Positions 18,313 to 25,760 of a stretch of DNA of 64,000 bases are shown here, one piece after another. The translations under genes were made by a program, and so were the position numbers. How positions within the stretch are numbered: position 1 is the stretch's first letter; each line of letters opens with the position of its first letter. The notes under the pieces were generated by a model that was given only the letters and a program-made list of their open reading frames with translations, was not told the origin of the DNA and made no database searches. Origin of the DNA: CAWDCV01 sp963728125 (GTDB lineage Bacteria > Actinomycetota > Actinomycetes > CAWDCV01); the NCBI GenBank assembly GCA_963728125.1, contig CAVSIZ010000009.1:124001-188000 (forward strand), in the 5' to 3' direction.

Positions 18313-18337
18313 ATTGTCAACCAAAACAGTTGACAAT
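18313..18337. promoter_or_regulatory. Inverted repeat, operator-like
   Basis: ATTGTCAAC-CAAAACA-GTTGACAAT: perfect 9-bp arms with a 7-nt spacer, strikingly AT-rich for this region. It lies upstream of the cysteine dioxygenase gene (196 nt) and 11 nt past the stop of the small Cys/His gene. With no U-run it looks more like a repressor site than a terminator. The rest of 18118-18347 shows no gene. Confidence 0.5.
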
Positions 18338-18347
18338 CTGCCGAGAG

Positions 18348-18584
18348 CTAGTCGTCGTCCTCGTCGAAGCGGCGATTGCAGTACGGACAGGTCTCGATCC
18401 CGGCCGGCGGGAAGGCCAGGTCGGCGAACGGGTGCATCTCTCCGGCCGGGAGTCCGCAGACGGTGCGGCTCTCGCCCTGCTGCCAGGCATGGACGATGCC
18501 GGTCGGCCACCAGTAGTCGTCCTCGACGCCGGCTTCGACGAGCCGGACGACGGTCCTATCAGTGGAGACGGTGGCGAACGGCAT
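18348..18584 (-). CDS. Small Cys/His protein, possible zinc binder
   Basis: 78 aa, cytosolic, unknown function. Potential metal ligands are the His of GIVHAWQQG, the Cys of TVCGLPAG and the pair in ETCPYCNRRF near the acidic C-terminus (DEDDD). Such small proteins are common and unstudied in actinobacteria. ATG start at 18584. Codon use looks like its neighbours. Confidence 0.65.
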   Translation of the reverse strand: MPFATVSTDRTVVRLVEAGVEDDYWWPTGIVHAWQQGESRTVCGLPAGEMHPFADLAFPPAGIETCPYCNRRFDEDDD

Positions 18585-18647
18585 GGCTACTCCTGGGGTG
18601 TGCCCGAAGTGTGGCGCATGCTCGCGTCCGGCGGAAGCCGCTGCGCG

Positions 18648-18968
18648 TTAAGTCGCGGTCGAGCGCGGACCCGACAGCACCTGATCGATACGGGCCGCGA
18701 GCTCGACGTCGCGCGACGTCACTCCACCTGCGTCGTGGCTCCACAGGACGAACCGCATCCCGTCTTCACGACGCTCGACCTCGGGATGGTGATTGAGCTC
18801 GTCCGCCACGCCCATGACCGCAGCCTCGAGCTCGTCCTGGCTGTCGCTGGAAACGTCGACGTCGCGGTACAGGTGTTCGACGCCGCCGGTCCAGCCGGGC
18901 AGCGAGTCGAGCGCGGTACGTACCTCGTCGGCGCTGAGCAGGCCGGAGGAAGCAGATGTATCGGACAC
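18648..18968 (-). CDS. 4a-hydroxytetrahydrobiopterin dehydratase (pterin-4a-carbinolamine dehydratase)
   Basis: 106 aa. Dehydrates 4a-hydroxy-tetrahydropterin so the cofactor can be recycled. The family motif with the active-site histidines is ELNHHPEVERREDGMRF, followed by LWSHDAGGVTSRDVELAARID. GTG 18968 is chosen because AGGAAAGGG lies 7 nt upstream; ATG 19007 would add 13 residues without similarity. Divergent from the Nudix gene; matches Rv1159A beside mutT2. Confidence 0.92.
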   Translation of the reverse strand: MSDTSASSGLLSADEVRTALDSLPGWTGGVEHLYRDVDVSSDSQDELEAAVMGVADELNHHPEVERREDGMRFVLWSHDAGGVTSRDVELAARIDQVLSGPRSTAT

Positions 18969-19024
18969 CGATGATCCCTTTCCTGGGTTGGGGACGCCGC
19001 GAGCCATCGTGACAGAGTGCGGGC

Positions 19025-19426
19025 GTGTCCGAGCCGCCCCTGGTCGTCGTCGCTGCGGCCATTGTCGACGACACCGGCCGGCTGCTCGCGGCGCGACGCT
19101 CCAGCCCGCCTCTGGTCGCGGGGCGCTGGGAGCTGCCTGGCGGCAAGGTGGAGCCTGGCGAAACCGACGTCGATGCGCTGGTTCGGGAGTGCGACGAGGA
19201 GCTTGGCGTACGTATCGCCGTACAGGTGCGCGTCGGTGCCGAATGGTCGATCGGTCCCGGTCGGGTGTTGCACGTCTACGTTGCGCGCTTGCTGGCGGGG
19301 ACACCAGCGCCGCTCGAAGACCATGACGAGCTGCGCTGGCTGGACGCCGGCTCATGGTTCGACGTCGACTGGCTGCCCGCAGACCTCCCGGTGATCGAGG
19401 CACTCCGGGCGACGGTGCGTGCCTGA
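19025..19426 (+). CDS. Nudix hydrolase, MutT-like (8-oxo-dGTP diphosphatase type)
   Basis: 133 aa. The complete Nudix box runs from GGKVEPGETDVDALV to RECDEELGV, with the catalytic REXXEE-type glutamates present as REcdEE. N-terminus PPLVVVAAAIVDDTGRLL and the WELPGGK lead-in are typical of MutT enzymes that remove oxidised or other nucleotides. GTG start. Position corresponds to mutT2 (Rv1160), whose known activities include hydrolysis of 5-methyl-dCTP and dCTP. Confidence 0.92.
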   Translation: MSEPPLVVVAAAIVDDTGRLLAARRSSPPLVAGRWELPGGKVEPGETDVDALVRECDEELGVRIAVQVRVGAEWSIGPGRVLHVYVARLLAGTPAPLEDHDELRWLDAGSWFDVDWLPADLPVIEALRATVRA

Positions 19427-19440
19427 CTCCATCGCACTGA

Positions 19441-20823
19441 TCAGGAGCGAGCCTCGACGACGTCCTCGATGACCACAGCCCTGTCTCCGCCTCCATTGAG
19501 GCGCGCCTCGACCGCGCGCAGCCGCGCGTTGCGCGAATCCTCAGCCTTCGCGTCGGCTAGGGCGGCGAGCGCCTCGTCGTCGCGGCCCTGTTGGGACAGC
19601 GCCTCCGCCAAGGTGAGCTGCTCGTCGGCACGCGCAGCGGGCGATCGGGCCCACGAGAGGGCGTGTCGAGCCAGCTCCTCGGCCTGTGCTGCATCACCCT
19701 GGAGCGCCTCGTACAGCGCTCGCGTGCCGAGCAGGTATGGCCCGGAACCGCGGCCGTTGTCTTCGTTCTCCGCTTCGCGTAGTGCCGCGTCGACCTGGTC
19801 CGCCCACCCACCGTCGGACACCTGACCCGCTTCGACCGCGCACAGTTGCAGCCAGGCGATGTTGTTGAGCAGCTCGCCGCGGCTGCTGCCACGGGCGCTG
19901 TCGAGTGCGTTGCGCGCGATGCTGAGCGCCTCGTCGAAGCGCCCTTGCCCAGCGAGCGAACCTTGGAGCAGCGCCTGCGCTCCACGGTCGCGCGGGTGGC
20001 GCGCCAGCGTCGTGCGCGCACCTTCCTCGGCAGCAGCGAAGTCACCACTTTCGTACGCACGCCGAGCAGCGGCGAGATCACGCCGCGGCAGCAAGGCCGA
20101 CACGGCGAACACGGGGTCGTACTTCGCGTCGACCACGCGTTCCTTCATCGGGATGATGCCGTTGTCAGTGATCTTGATGCCTTCGGGGCAGACCTCGGTG
20201 CAGCACTTGGTGATGTTGCACAGGCCGAGACCCATCTGGTCCTGGACCAACCGCCGCCGGTCGTTCGTGTCGAGCGGGTGCATGTCGAGCTCGGCGTAGC
20301 GGATGAAGAAACGTGGGCCGGCGAACGACTTCTTGTTCTCGTCGTGGTCGCGGATGACGTGACAGGTGTTCTGGCAGAGGAAGCACTCGATGCACTTGCG
20401 GAACTCCTGCGAGCGCTCCACGTCTTCCTGCTGCATGCGGTACGTGCCGTCGGCCTCGCGCCGTCCCGGTCGGAACGCGGGGACCCGCTCGGCCATCGCG
20501 TAGTTGTACGACACGTCGGTGACAAGGTCGCGAATGATGGGGAACGTGCGCAGCGGCGTGATCGTGAGCGTCTCGTCCTGGCCGTAGGACGACAGCCGCG
20601 TCATGCAGAGCAGGCGCGGTTTCCCGTTCACCTCGGCGCTGCACGAGCCGCACTTGCCGGCCTTGCAGTTCCACCGGATGGCGAGGTCACCGGCTTGCTT
20701 GGCCTGCAGGCGGTGCAGCGCGTCGAGGACGACTTCGCCTTCCTCGACGACCACGTGGTAGTCCTGCAGCTCGCCGCCCGCAGCATCACCACGCCACACC
20801 CGCAGGTTCAGGCTGTAACTCAT
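19441..20823 (-). CDS. sdhB: Succinate dehydrogenase iron-sulfur subunit with C-terminal TPR-like domain
   Basis: 460 aa against about 250 for a normal SdhB. Residues 1-248 are the iron-sulfur subunit: [2Fe-2S] cysteines in WNCKAGKCGSCSAEV and RLLCMTRL, and cluster ligands in CIECFLCQNTC and TKCCTEVCPEGIK. From about 249 a helical, Ala-rich region follows with TPR-like periodicity (AARRAYESGDFAAAEEGART, then LLQGSLAGQGRFDEALSIAR, QLTLAEALSQQGRDDEALAA). The ATG overlaps the sdhA stop. The added domain may dock a partner on the cytosolic face; a missed stop between two genes is the alternative. Confidence 0.9.
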   Translation of the reverse strand: MSYSLNLRVWRGDAAGGELQDYHVVVEEGEVVLDALHRLQAKQAGDLAIRWNCKAGKCGSCSAEVNGKPRLLCMTRLSSYGQDETLTITPLRTFPIIRDLVTDVSYNYAMAERVPAFRPGRREADGTYRMQQEDVERSQEFRKCIECFLCQNTCHVIRDHDENKKSFAGPRFFIRYAELDMHPLDTNDRRRLVQDQMGLGLCNITKCCTEVCPEGIKITDNGIIPMKERVVDAKYDPVFAVSALLPRRDLAAARRAYESGDFAAAEEGARTTLARHPRDRGAQALLQGSLAGQGRFDEALSIARNALDSARGSSRGELLNNIAWLQLCAVEAGQVSDGGWADQVDAALREAENEDNGRGSGPYLLGTRALYEALQGDAAQAEELARHALSWARSPAARADEQLTLAEALSQQGRDDEALAALADAKAEDSRNARLRAVEARLNGGGDRAVVIEDVVEARS

Positions 20824-22652
20824 CAGTGCTTCTCCTCGAACATGCCGCGCAGGTCGGTCGGCATCTGCGGCAGCGGTTGCCGAGCAAACGCAACTTCGCT
20901 TTCCAATCCCTGTCCCTCGAGATGAAGGATGAGGTTCACCTCTCCCCACGACGGGTCGGTCATCGGGTAATCGTCGCGGGTGTGTCCGCCGCGGCTTTCG
21001 GTGCGTTCGAGGGCAGCGAGGGCGATGCATTCGCTCACCAGCAGCATGTTCTGCAGGTCGAGAGCGAGGTGCCAGCCCGGGTTGTACTGCCGGTGGCCCT
21101 CAACGGTCAGATGCTGCGCGCGCTCCTTGAGGCGGGCGATGTCCTTCAATGCAGCAGTCAGCTCGTCCTCGATGCGGATGATGCCGACAAGGTCGTTCAT
21201 CACCTGCTGCAGCTCCTGGTGCAGCGCGTAGGCATTCTCGCCGCCCTCGATGGTGAATGGCGCGAGAGCAGCTTCCGCTGCCGCGCGTACGTCGTCGCTG
21301 GCGATCCGCGGACGGTTAGCAGCGACCGATGCGGCGTACTCTGCGGCGTACTCGCCGGCACGCCGACCGAAGACGAGCAGGTCGGACAACGAGTTGCCGC
21401 CGAGCCGGTTGGATCCGTGCATGCCGCCGGCGACCTCGCCCGCTGCGAAGAGGCCGGGCACAATCGCTGCGGTGGTGTCGGCGTCGACTTCGACGCCACC
21501 CATCACGTAGTGACAGGTCGGGCCGACCTCCATCGGCTCCTGGGTGATGTCGACATCGGCCAGCTCCTTGAACTGGTGGTACATCGACGGCAGCCGCTTT
21601 TGGATGTACTCGGCGGAGCGCCTACTGGCGATGTCGAGGAAGACGCCACCGTGCGGTGAGCCGCGTCCGGCCTTGACCTCAGCGTTGATCGCCCGCGCGA
21701 CCTCGTCGCGCGGGAGCAGCTCGGGTGGTCGACGGTTGTTCTTCTTGTCGTCGTACCAGGCGTCTGCCTCTTCTTCGCTGTCGGCCGTCTCCTGCTTGAA
21801 GAACTCCGGGATGTAGTCGAACATGAACCGCTTGTTCTCGGAGTTACGGAGCACGCCGCCATCGCCGCGCACGCTCTCGGTCACCAGGATGCCGCGCACC
21901 GACGGCGGCCAGACCATGCCGGTCGGGTGGAACTGGACGAACTCCATGTTGACCAGCGTCGCGCCAGCGCGCAGTGCGAGCGCGTGTCCGTCGCCGGTGT
22001 ACTCCCAGGAGTTCGACGTCACCTTGTACGACTTGCCGATGCCGCCGGTGGCGAGCACGACAGCGGGGGCGTTGAAAGCGAGGAACCGACCAGACTCGCG
22101 CCAGTAACCGAAGGCGCCCGCGATGCGGGCAGCGTCGCCCTTGCCCTCGCGCAGCAGCTCGGTGACCGTGAACTCCATGAAGACGTCTATACCGAGCGCG
22201 ACGGCGCGCTGTTGCAGCGTGCGAATCATCTCGAGACCGGTGCGGTCGCCGACATGCGCGAGCCGCGCGTAGCGGTGCCCGCCGAAGTCACGCTGCGAGA
22301 TGCGCCCGTCCTTGGTGCGGTCGAACAGCGCACCCCACTCCTCGAGCTCGAGGACGCGGTCCGGTGCCTCCTGCGCGTGCAGCTGAGCCATGCGCCAGTT
22401 GTTCAGCATCTTGCCGCCGCGCATGGTGTCGCGGAAGTGCACTTCCCAGCCGTCGTCCTCCCAGACGTTGCGCAGTGCTGCCGCAATACCGCCCTCGGCC
22501 ATCACGGTGTGCGCCTTGCCGAGCAGCGACTTGCACAGCAACGCTGTCCGGGCACCGCGCTCATGTGACTCGATCGCTGCGCGCAGGCCGGCCCCGCCGG
22601 CGCCGATGACGACGACGTCGTAGTCGTGAGTCTCGATGGATTGTGCAGCCAT
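20823..22652 (-). CDS. sdhA: Succinate dehydrogenase/fumarate reductase flavoprotein subunit
   Basis: 609 aa. Oxidises succinate with covalent FAD. Dinucleotide motif VVVIGAGGAGLRAAIESHE, the flavinylation loop around LLGKAHTVMAEGGIAAAL, active-site stretches FVQFHPTGMVWPPSVRGILV and GPTCHYVMGGVEVD, then LFAAGEVAGGMHGSNRLGGN. The Sdh1-type order anchor-flavoprotein-iron-sulfur, with 2-nt spacing and then an ATGA overlap, shows one operon. Confidence 0.97.
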   Translation of the reverse strand: MAAQSIETHDYDVVVIGAGGAGLRAAIESHERGARTALLCKSLLGKAHTVMAEGGIAAALRNVWEDDGWEVHFRDTMRGGKMLNNWRMAQLHAQEAPDRVLELEEWGALFDRTKDGRISQRDFGGHRYARLAHVGDRTGLEMIRTLQQRAVALGIDVFMEFTVTELLREGKGDAARIAGAFGYWRESGRFLAFNAPAVVLATGGIGKSYKVTSNSWEYTGDGHALALRAGATLVNMEFVQFHPTGMVWPPSVRGILVTESVRGDGGVLRNSENKRFMFDYIPEFFKQETADSEEEADAWYDDKKNNRRPPELLPRDEVARAINAEVKAGRGSPHGGVFLDIASRRSAEYIQKRLPSMYHQFKELADVDITQEPMEVGPTCHYVMGGVEVDADTTAAIVPGLFAAGEVAGGMHGSNRLGGNSLSDLLVFGRRAGEYAAEYAASVAANRPRIASDDVRAAAEAALAPFTIEGGENAYALHQELQQVMNDLVGIIRIEDELTAALKDIARLKERAQHLTVEGHRQYNPGWHLALDLQNMLLVSECIALAALERTESRGGHTRDDYPMTDPSWGEVNLILHLEGQGLESEVAFARQPLPQMPTDLRGMFEEKH

Positions 22653-22654
22653 GG

Positions 22655-23458
22655 CTAGAAGAACCTCAGATCGGTGATGGTGCCGCTGGCGACAAGACGA
22701 ATGTAGAGGTCAGTGAGTGCGACCCAGATCAGGCTCACCCAGGCGATCTCCATGTGCCGCTGGTTGAGCGCCGAGACGTAGGTCCAGAAGCGGTAACGCA
22801 GCGGGTGGCGCGAGAACGAGTTCAGTCGCCCGCCGAAGATGTGCCGGCAGCTATGGCAGGACAGCGAGTACATCCACAACAGTGCGGCGTTGATGACGAG
22901 AACGATGGTTCCGACGCCCATGTGCCCCCACGCGCCCTCGGGATCGCGGAAGGCGAGGATGGCGTCATAGGTGAGCACGATGTTGAACAGCGTCGCTGCG
23001 TAGAACCAGGCCCGGTGTGAGTTCTGCAGGATCAGCGGAAAGCGCGTCTCGCCGGTGTAGCTCTTGTGCGGCTCGCGCACGGCACACGCAGTTGGTGACT
23101 GCCAAATCGAGCGGTAGTAGGCCTTGCGGTAGTAGTAGCAGGTCAGCCGGAACGCGCCTGGAACGATGAGGATGATCAGCGCGACGCTGAACCAGGCCGG
23201 GAGCGGCAGGAACTCTGGGAAGGTGTTGCCCTCACAGTTGGTCGCGATGCACGGTGAATAGAACGGCGAGATGTACGGCTCGGCAAAGTAGTTCTCGTTC
23301 TGGATCGCCGCCCACGTCGCGTAGGCCACGAACGCCAGGAGTCCGACCGCGTTGACGAGCGGCTGCTGCCACCATCGGTCTTGCCGCAGGGTCCGGGCGG
23401 CGATAGCAGCACGCGGGCGCGGAGTGATCGTCTTCTCCGGCGCCGTACCGGTCGTCAT
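22655..23458 (-). CDS. Succinate dehydrogenase membrane anchor (Sdh1 type)
   Basis: 267 aa, single anchor protein replacing separate SdhC and SdhD. Five hydrophobic spans: LVNAVGLLAFVAYATWAAI, WFSVALIILIVPGAFRL, WFYAATLFNIVLTYDAIL, GVGTIVLVINAALLWMYSL and the span ending LTDLYIRLVA. Between them are conserved His/Cys positions (LQNSHRAWF, LSCHSCRHIFGGRL) that may hold a cofactor. Matches the long anchor of mycobacterial Sdh1 (Rv0249c). ATG 23458; divergent from typA. Confidence 0.88.
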   Translation of the reverse strand: MTTGTAPEKTITPRPRAAIAARTLRQDRWWQQPLVNAVGLLAFVAYATWAAIQNENYFAEPYISPFYSPCIATNCEGNTFPEFLPLPAWFSVALIILIVPGAFRLTCYYYRKAYYRSIWQSPTACAVREPHKSYTGETRFPLILQNSHRAWFYAATLFNIVLTYDAILAFRDPEGAWGHMGVGTIVLVINAALLWMYSLSCHSCRHIFGGRLNSFSRHPLRYRFWTYVSALNQRHMEIAWVSLIWVALTDLYIRLVASGTITDLRFF

Positions 23459-23598
23459 GCCGCCCTCCGTTGGGCTGATCTGACTCTGTGCTCAAGGTTG
23501 CAAACGGTGCTGACGAGGCGCTTGGCCTGCACGGATACCCTAGATCGACGGTGGCAGTCAGCCATCGTCCTACCCCGTGAGAGATTCCCCACGTCCGC

Positions 23599-25440
23599 AT
23601 GCCTGCACGTACTGACCTTCGCAACGTCGCCATCATCGCGCATGTCGATCACGGGAAGACGACCCTCGTCGACGCCATGCTCTGGCAGTCGGGCGCGTTC
23701 CGCGCGAACCAAGACGTCAACGTCCGAGTGCTCGACTCGATGGATCTGGAGCGCGAGAAGGGGATCACGATCCTCGCGAAGAACACGGCGGTTCTCCACT
23801 CGGGTACGACGATCAACATCATCGACACCCCGGGACACGCGGACTTCGGCGGCGAGGTAGAGCGCGGTCTGGAGATGGTCGACGGGGTCCTGCTCCTCGT
23901 AGATGCCAGCGAGGGGCCGCTGCCCCAGACCCGCTTCGTGCTCCGAAAGGCCCTGGAGAAGAAGCTGCCGATCGTCCTCGTAGTGAACAAGGTCGACCGG
24001 TCGGACGCGCGGATCGACGAGGTCCTCGACGAGACGTACGAGCTGTTCCTCGACCTGGACGCCACCGAGGAGCAGATCGACTTTCCGATCGTGTACTGCT
24101 CGGCGAAGATCGGCCGAGCATCCCTCACCCGGCCGGACGACGGCACCATGCCGGCGAATGGCGATCTCGAGCCGCTGTTCGACACGATCCTCTCGACGAT
24201 CCCCGCGCCGGAGTACGACGCTGATGCGCCGTTGCAGGCACACGTCACGAACCTCGACGCGTCGCCGTACCTCGGTCGTCTCGCGCTCTGCCGGGTCCGC
24301 CAGGGTCGGCTGCGCAAGGGCCAGACTGTTGCCTGGTGCCGTACGGATGGCAGCATCGAGCGGGTCCGCATCACCGAGTTGCTGATGACCGAGGCGCTCG
24401 ATCGGGTTCCCGCGGAGGAAGCGGGTCCGGGCGACATCATCGCGATCGCCGGGATTCCCGACATCACCATCGGCGAGACGCTCGCCGACCCCGACGACCC
24501 GAGGCCACTGCCCGTGATCACGGTGGACGAGCCGTCGATCTCCATGACGGTCGGTATCAACACCGCACCCATGTCGGGGCGCAGCGGCAGCAAGCTCACG
24601 GCCCGCCTGGTCAAGACGCGCCTCGAGCAAGAGCTCGTCGGCAACGTGTCGTTGCGGATGCTCACGACGGAGCGCCCGGACACCTGGGAGGTGCAAGGTC
24701 GCGGCGAGCTCCAGCTGGCCGTTCTTGTCGAGCTGATGCGCCGCGAGGGTTTCGAGCTGACCGTCGGCAAGCCCCAGGTCGTCACCAGAGTTGTCGACGG
24801 TGCGATCCATGAGCCGATGGAGCGCCTCACGGTCGACATCCCCGACGACTATCTCGGCGTCGTGACGCAGCTGCTTGCTCTGCGCAAGGGACGACTGGAG
24901 CAGATGGTCAACCACGGCACCGGCTGGGTGCGCATGGAGTACGTCGTTCCCGCCCGTGCCCTCATCGGTTTTCGTACCGAGTTCCTGACTGAGACGCGCG
25001 GCACCGGCTTGCTGCATCACGTCTTTGAGCGGTACGAGCCGTGGCACGGCGAGCTGCGGACCCGTCCAACCGGGTCGCTGGTGGCGGATCGGTCCGGGGC
25101 AGCAACATCGTTTGCGCTGTTCAACTTGCAGGAGCGCGGGACGCTCTTCGTTGGGCCCGGCACCGAGGTCTACGAGGGCATGGTCGTCGGCGAGAACAGC
25201 CGGTCCGACGACATGGACGTCAACGCCACGAAGGAGAAGAAGCTCACCAACGTGCGCCAGTCGACCGGGGAGGAGCTCGTCCGGCTCATCCCGCATCGCG
25301 CGCTGTCGCTGGAGCAGGCGCTGGAGTTCTGCCGCGAGGACGAGTGCGTCGAGGTCACGCCCGCCGCTGTCCGGATCCGCAAGGTGGTCCTCGACGCCAA
25401 GGAGCGAGAGCGGACGCGAGCGCGCGCCAAGCGCTCCTGA
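23599..25440 (+). CDS. typA: Translational GTPase TypA/BipA
   Basis: 613 aa. Ribosome-binding GTPase of the EF-G family involved in stress and 50S assembly. G1 AHVDHGKTTLVDAML, G2 REKGITI, G3 DTPGHADFGGEV, G4 VVNKVDR, G5 around YCSAKIG. The second beta-barrel and the BipA C-terminal domain are complete (ERGTLFVGPGTEVYEGMVVG, KEKKLTNVRQS). Typical length. ATG 23599. Corresponds to Rv1165; as there, an extracellular solute-binding lipoprotein follows. Confidence 0.97.
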   Translation: MPARTDLRNVAIIAHVDHGKTTLVDAMLWQSGAFRANQDVNVRVLDSMDLEREKGITILAKNTAVLHSGTTINIIDTPGHADFGGEVERGLEMVDGVLLLVDASEGPLPQTRFVLRKALEKKLPIVLVVNKVDRSDARIDEVLDETYELFLDLDATEEQIDFPIVYCSAKIGRASLTRPDDGTMPANGDLEPLFDTILSTIPAPEYDADAPLQAHVTNLDASPYLGRLALCRVRQGRLRKGQTVAWCRTDGSIERVRITELLMTEALDRVPAEEAGPGDIIAIAGIPDITIGETLADPDDPRPLPVITVDEPSISMTVGINTAPMSGRSGSKLTARLVKTRLEQELVGNVSLRMLTTERPDTWEVQGRGELQLAVLVELMRREGFELTVGKPQVVTRVVDGAIHEPMERLTVDIPDDYLGVVTQLLALRKGRLEQMVNHGTGWVRMEYVVPARALIGFRTEFLTETRGTGLLHHVFERYEPWHGELRTRPTGSLVADRSGAATSFALFNLQERGTLFVGPGTEVYEGMVVGENSRSDDMDVNATKEKKLTNVRQSTGEELVRLIPHRALSLEQALEFCREDECVEVTPAAVRIRKVVLDAKERERTRARAKRS

Positions 25441-25482
25441 GCGCGCCGGCCCGCCACGCCGTCCGGTCACGCTTTGGCCCGT

Positions 25483-25507
25483 ACCGCCGTCAGGCCCCGA
25501 CGGCGGT
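25483..25507 (+). terminator. Stem-loop downstream of typA
   Basis: ACCGCCGTC-AGGCCCC-GACGGCGGT, perfect 9-bp arms with a 7-nt loop, 42 nt after the typA stop. No U-tract. Confidence 0.6.
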
Positions 25508-25564
25508 CAGCCTCTGTCTCGACTCAACAAAGGGGGCCGGACGTACCGCCACATACGGGGGTAG

Positions 25565-25592
25565 TTGGGGAGCAGTCGGGACGGCGTACAGT
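25565..25592 (+). promoter_or_regulatory. Likely promoter of the oligopeptide transporter operon
   Basis: TTGGGG (25565-25570), 16-nt spacer, TACAGT (25587-25592). Transcription would start near 25599, exactly where the first arm of the structured leader begins, and about 160 nt before the first gene. Confidence 0.45.
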
Positions 25593-25601
25593 GGCGAAAC
25601 C

Positions 25602-25719
25602 GGTGTGAGGGCGTGACGAGTCGGGGTTCGATGTGACACGGTGTCGCAGAGATGTCCCGGCTATGACACGAACCGATAACGGCCCTCACACCTGGAGGTA
25701 TCTCGCACCTTAGGGTGCG
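25602..25719 (+). promoter_or_regulatory. Structured 5' leader, candidate cis-regulatory RNA
   Basis: Nested pairing: outer stem GGTGTGAGGGC (25602-25612) with GCCCTCACACC (25682-25692), inner stem GGTTCG (25625-25630) with CGAACC (25669-25674), hairpin GTGAC/GTCGC (25633-25647), then a separate hairpin CGCACC-TTAG-GGTGCG (25704-25719). The gene follows 41 nt later. I do not recognise a known riboswitch class. Apart from this, the promoter and the typA stem-loop, 25441-25760 holds nothing I can identify. Confidence 0.5.
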
Positions 25720-25760
25720 CACCGTAGAAATGGCTCCGCGAGCGCCTTGGGAGGCAATGA

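Noticed and set aside
23455..25470. Long antisense reading frame of 671 codons opposite typA
   Set aside because: It mirrors the codon bias of typA, has no recognisable domain and runs through the typA start region; a typical shadow in high-GC DNA.
25620..25680. tRNA or known riboswitch in the typA downstream region
   Set aside because: GGTTCGA-like sequence is present but there is no acceptor/anticodon arrangement, and no consensus of TPP, cobalamin, SAM, glycine or ydaO types.
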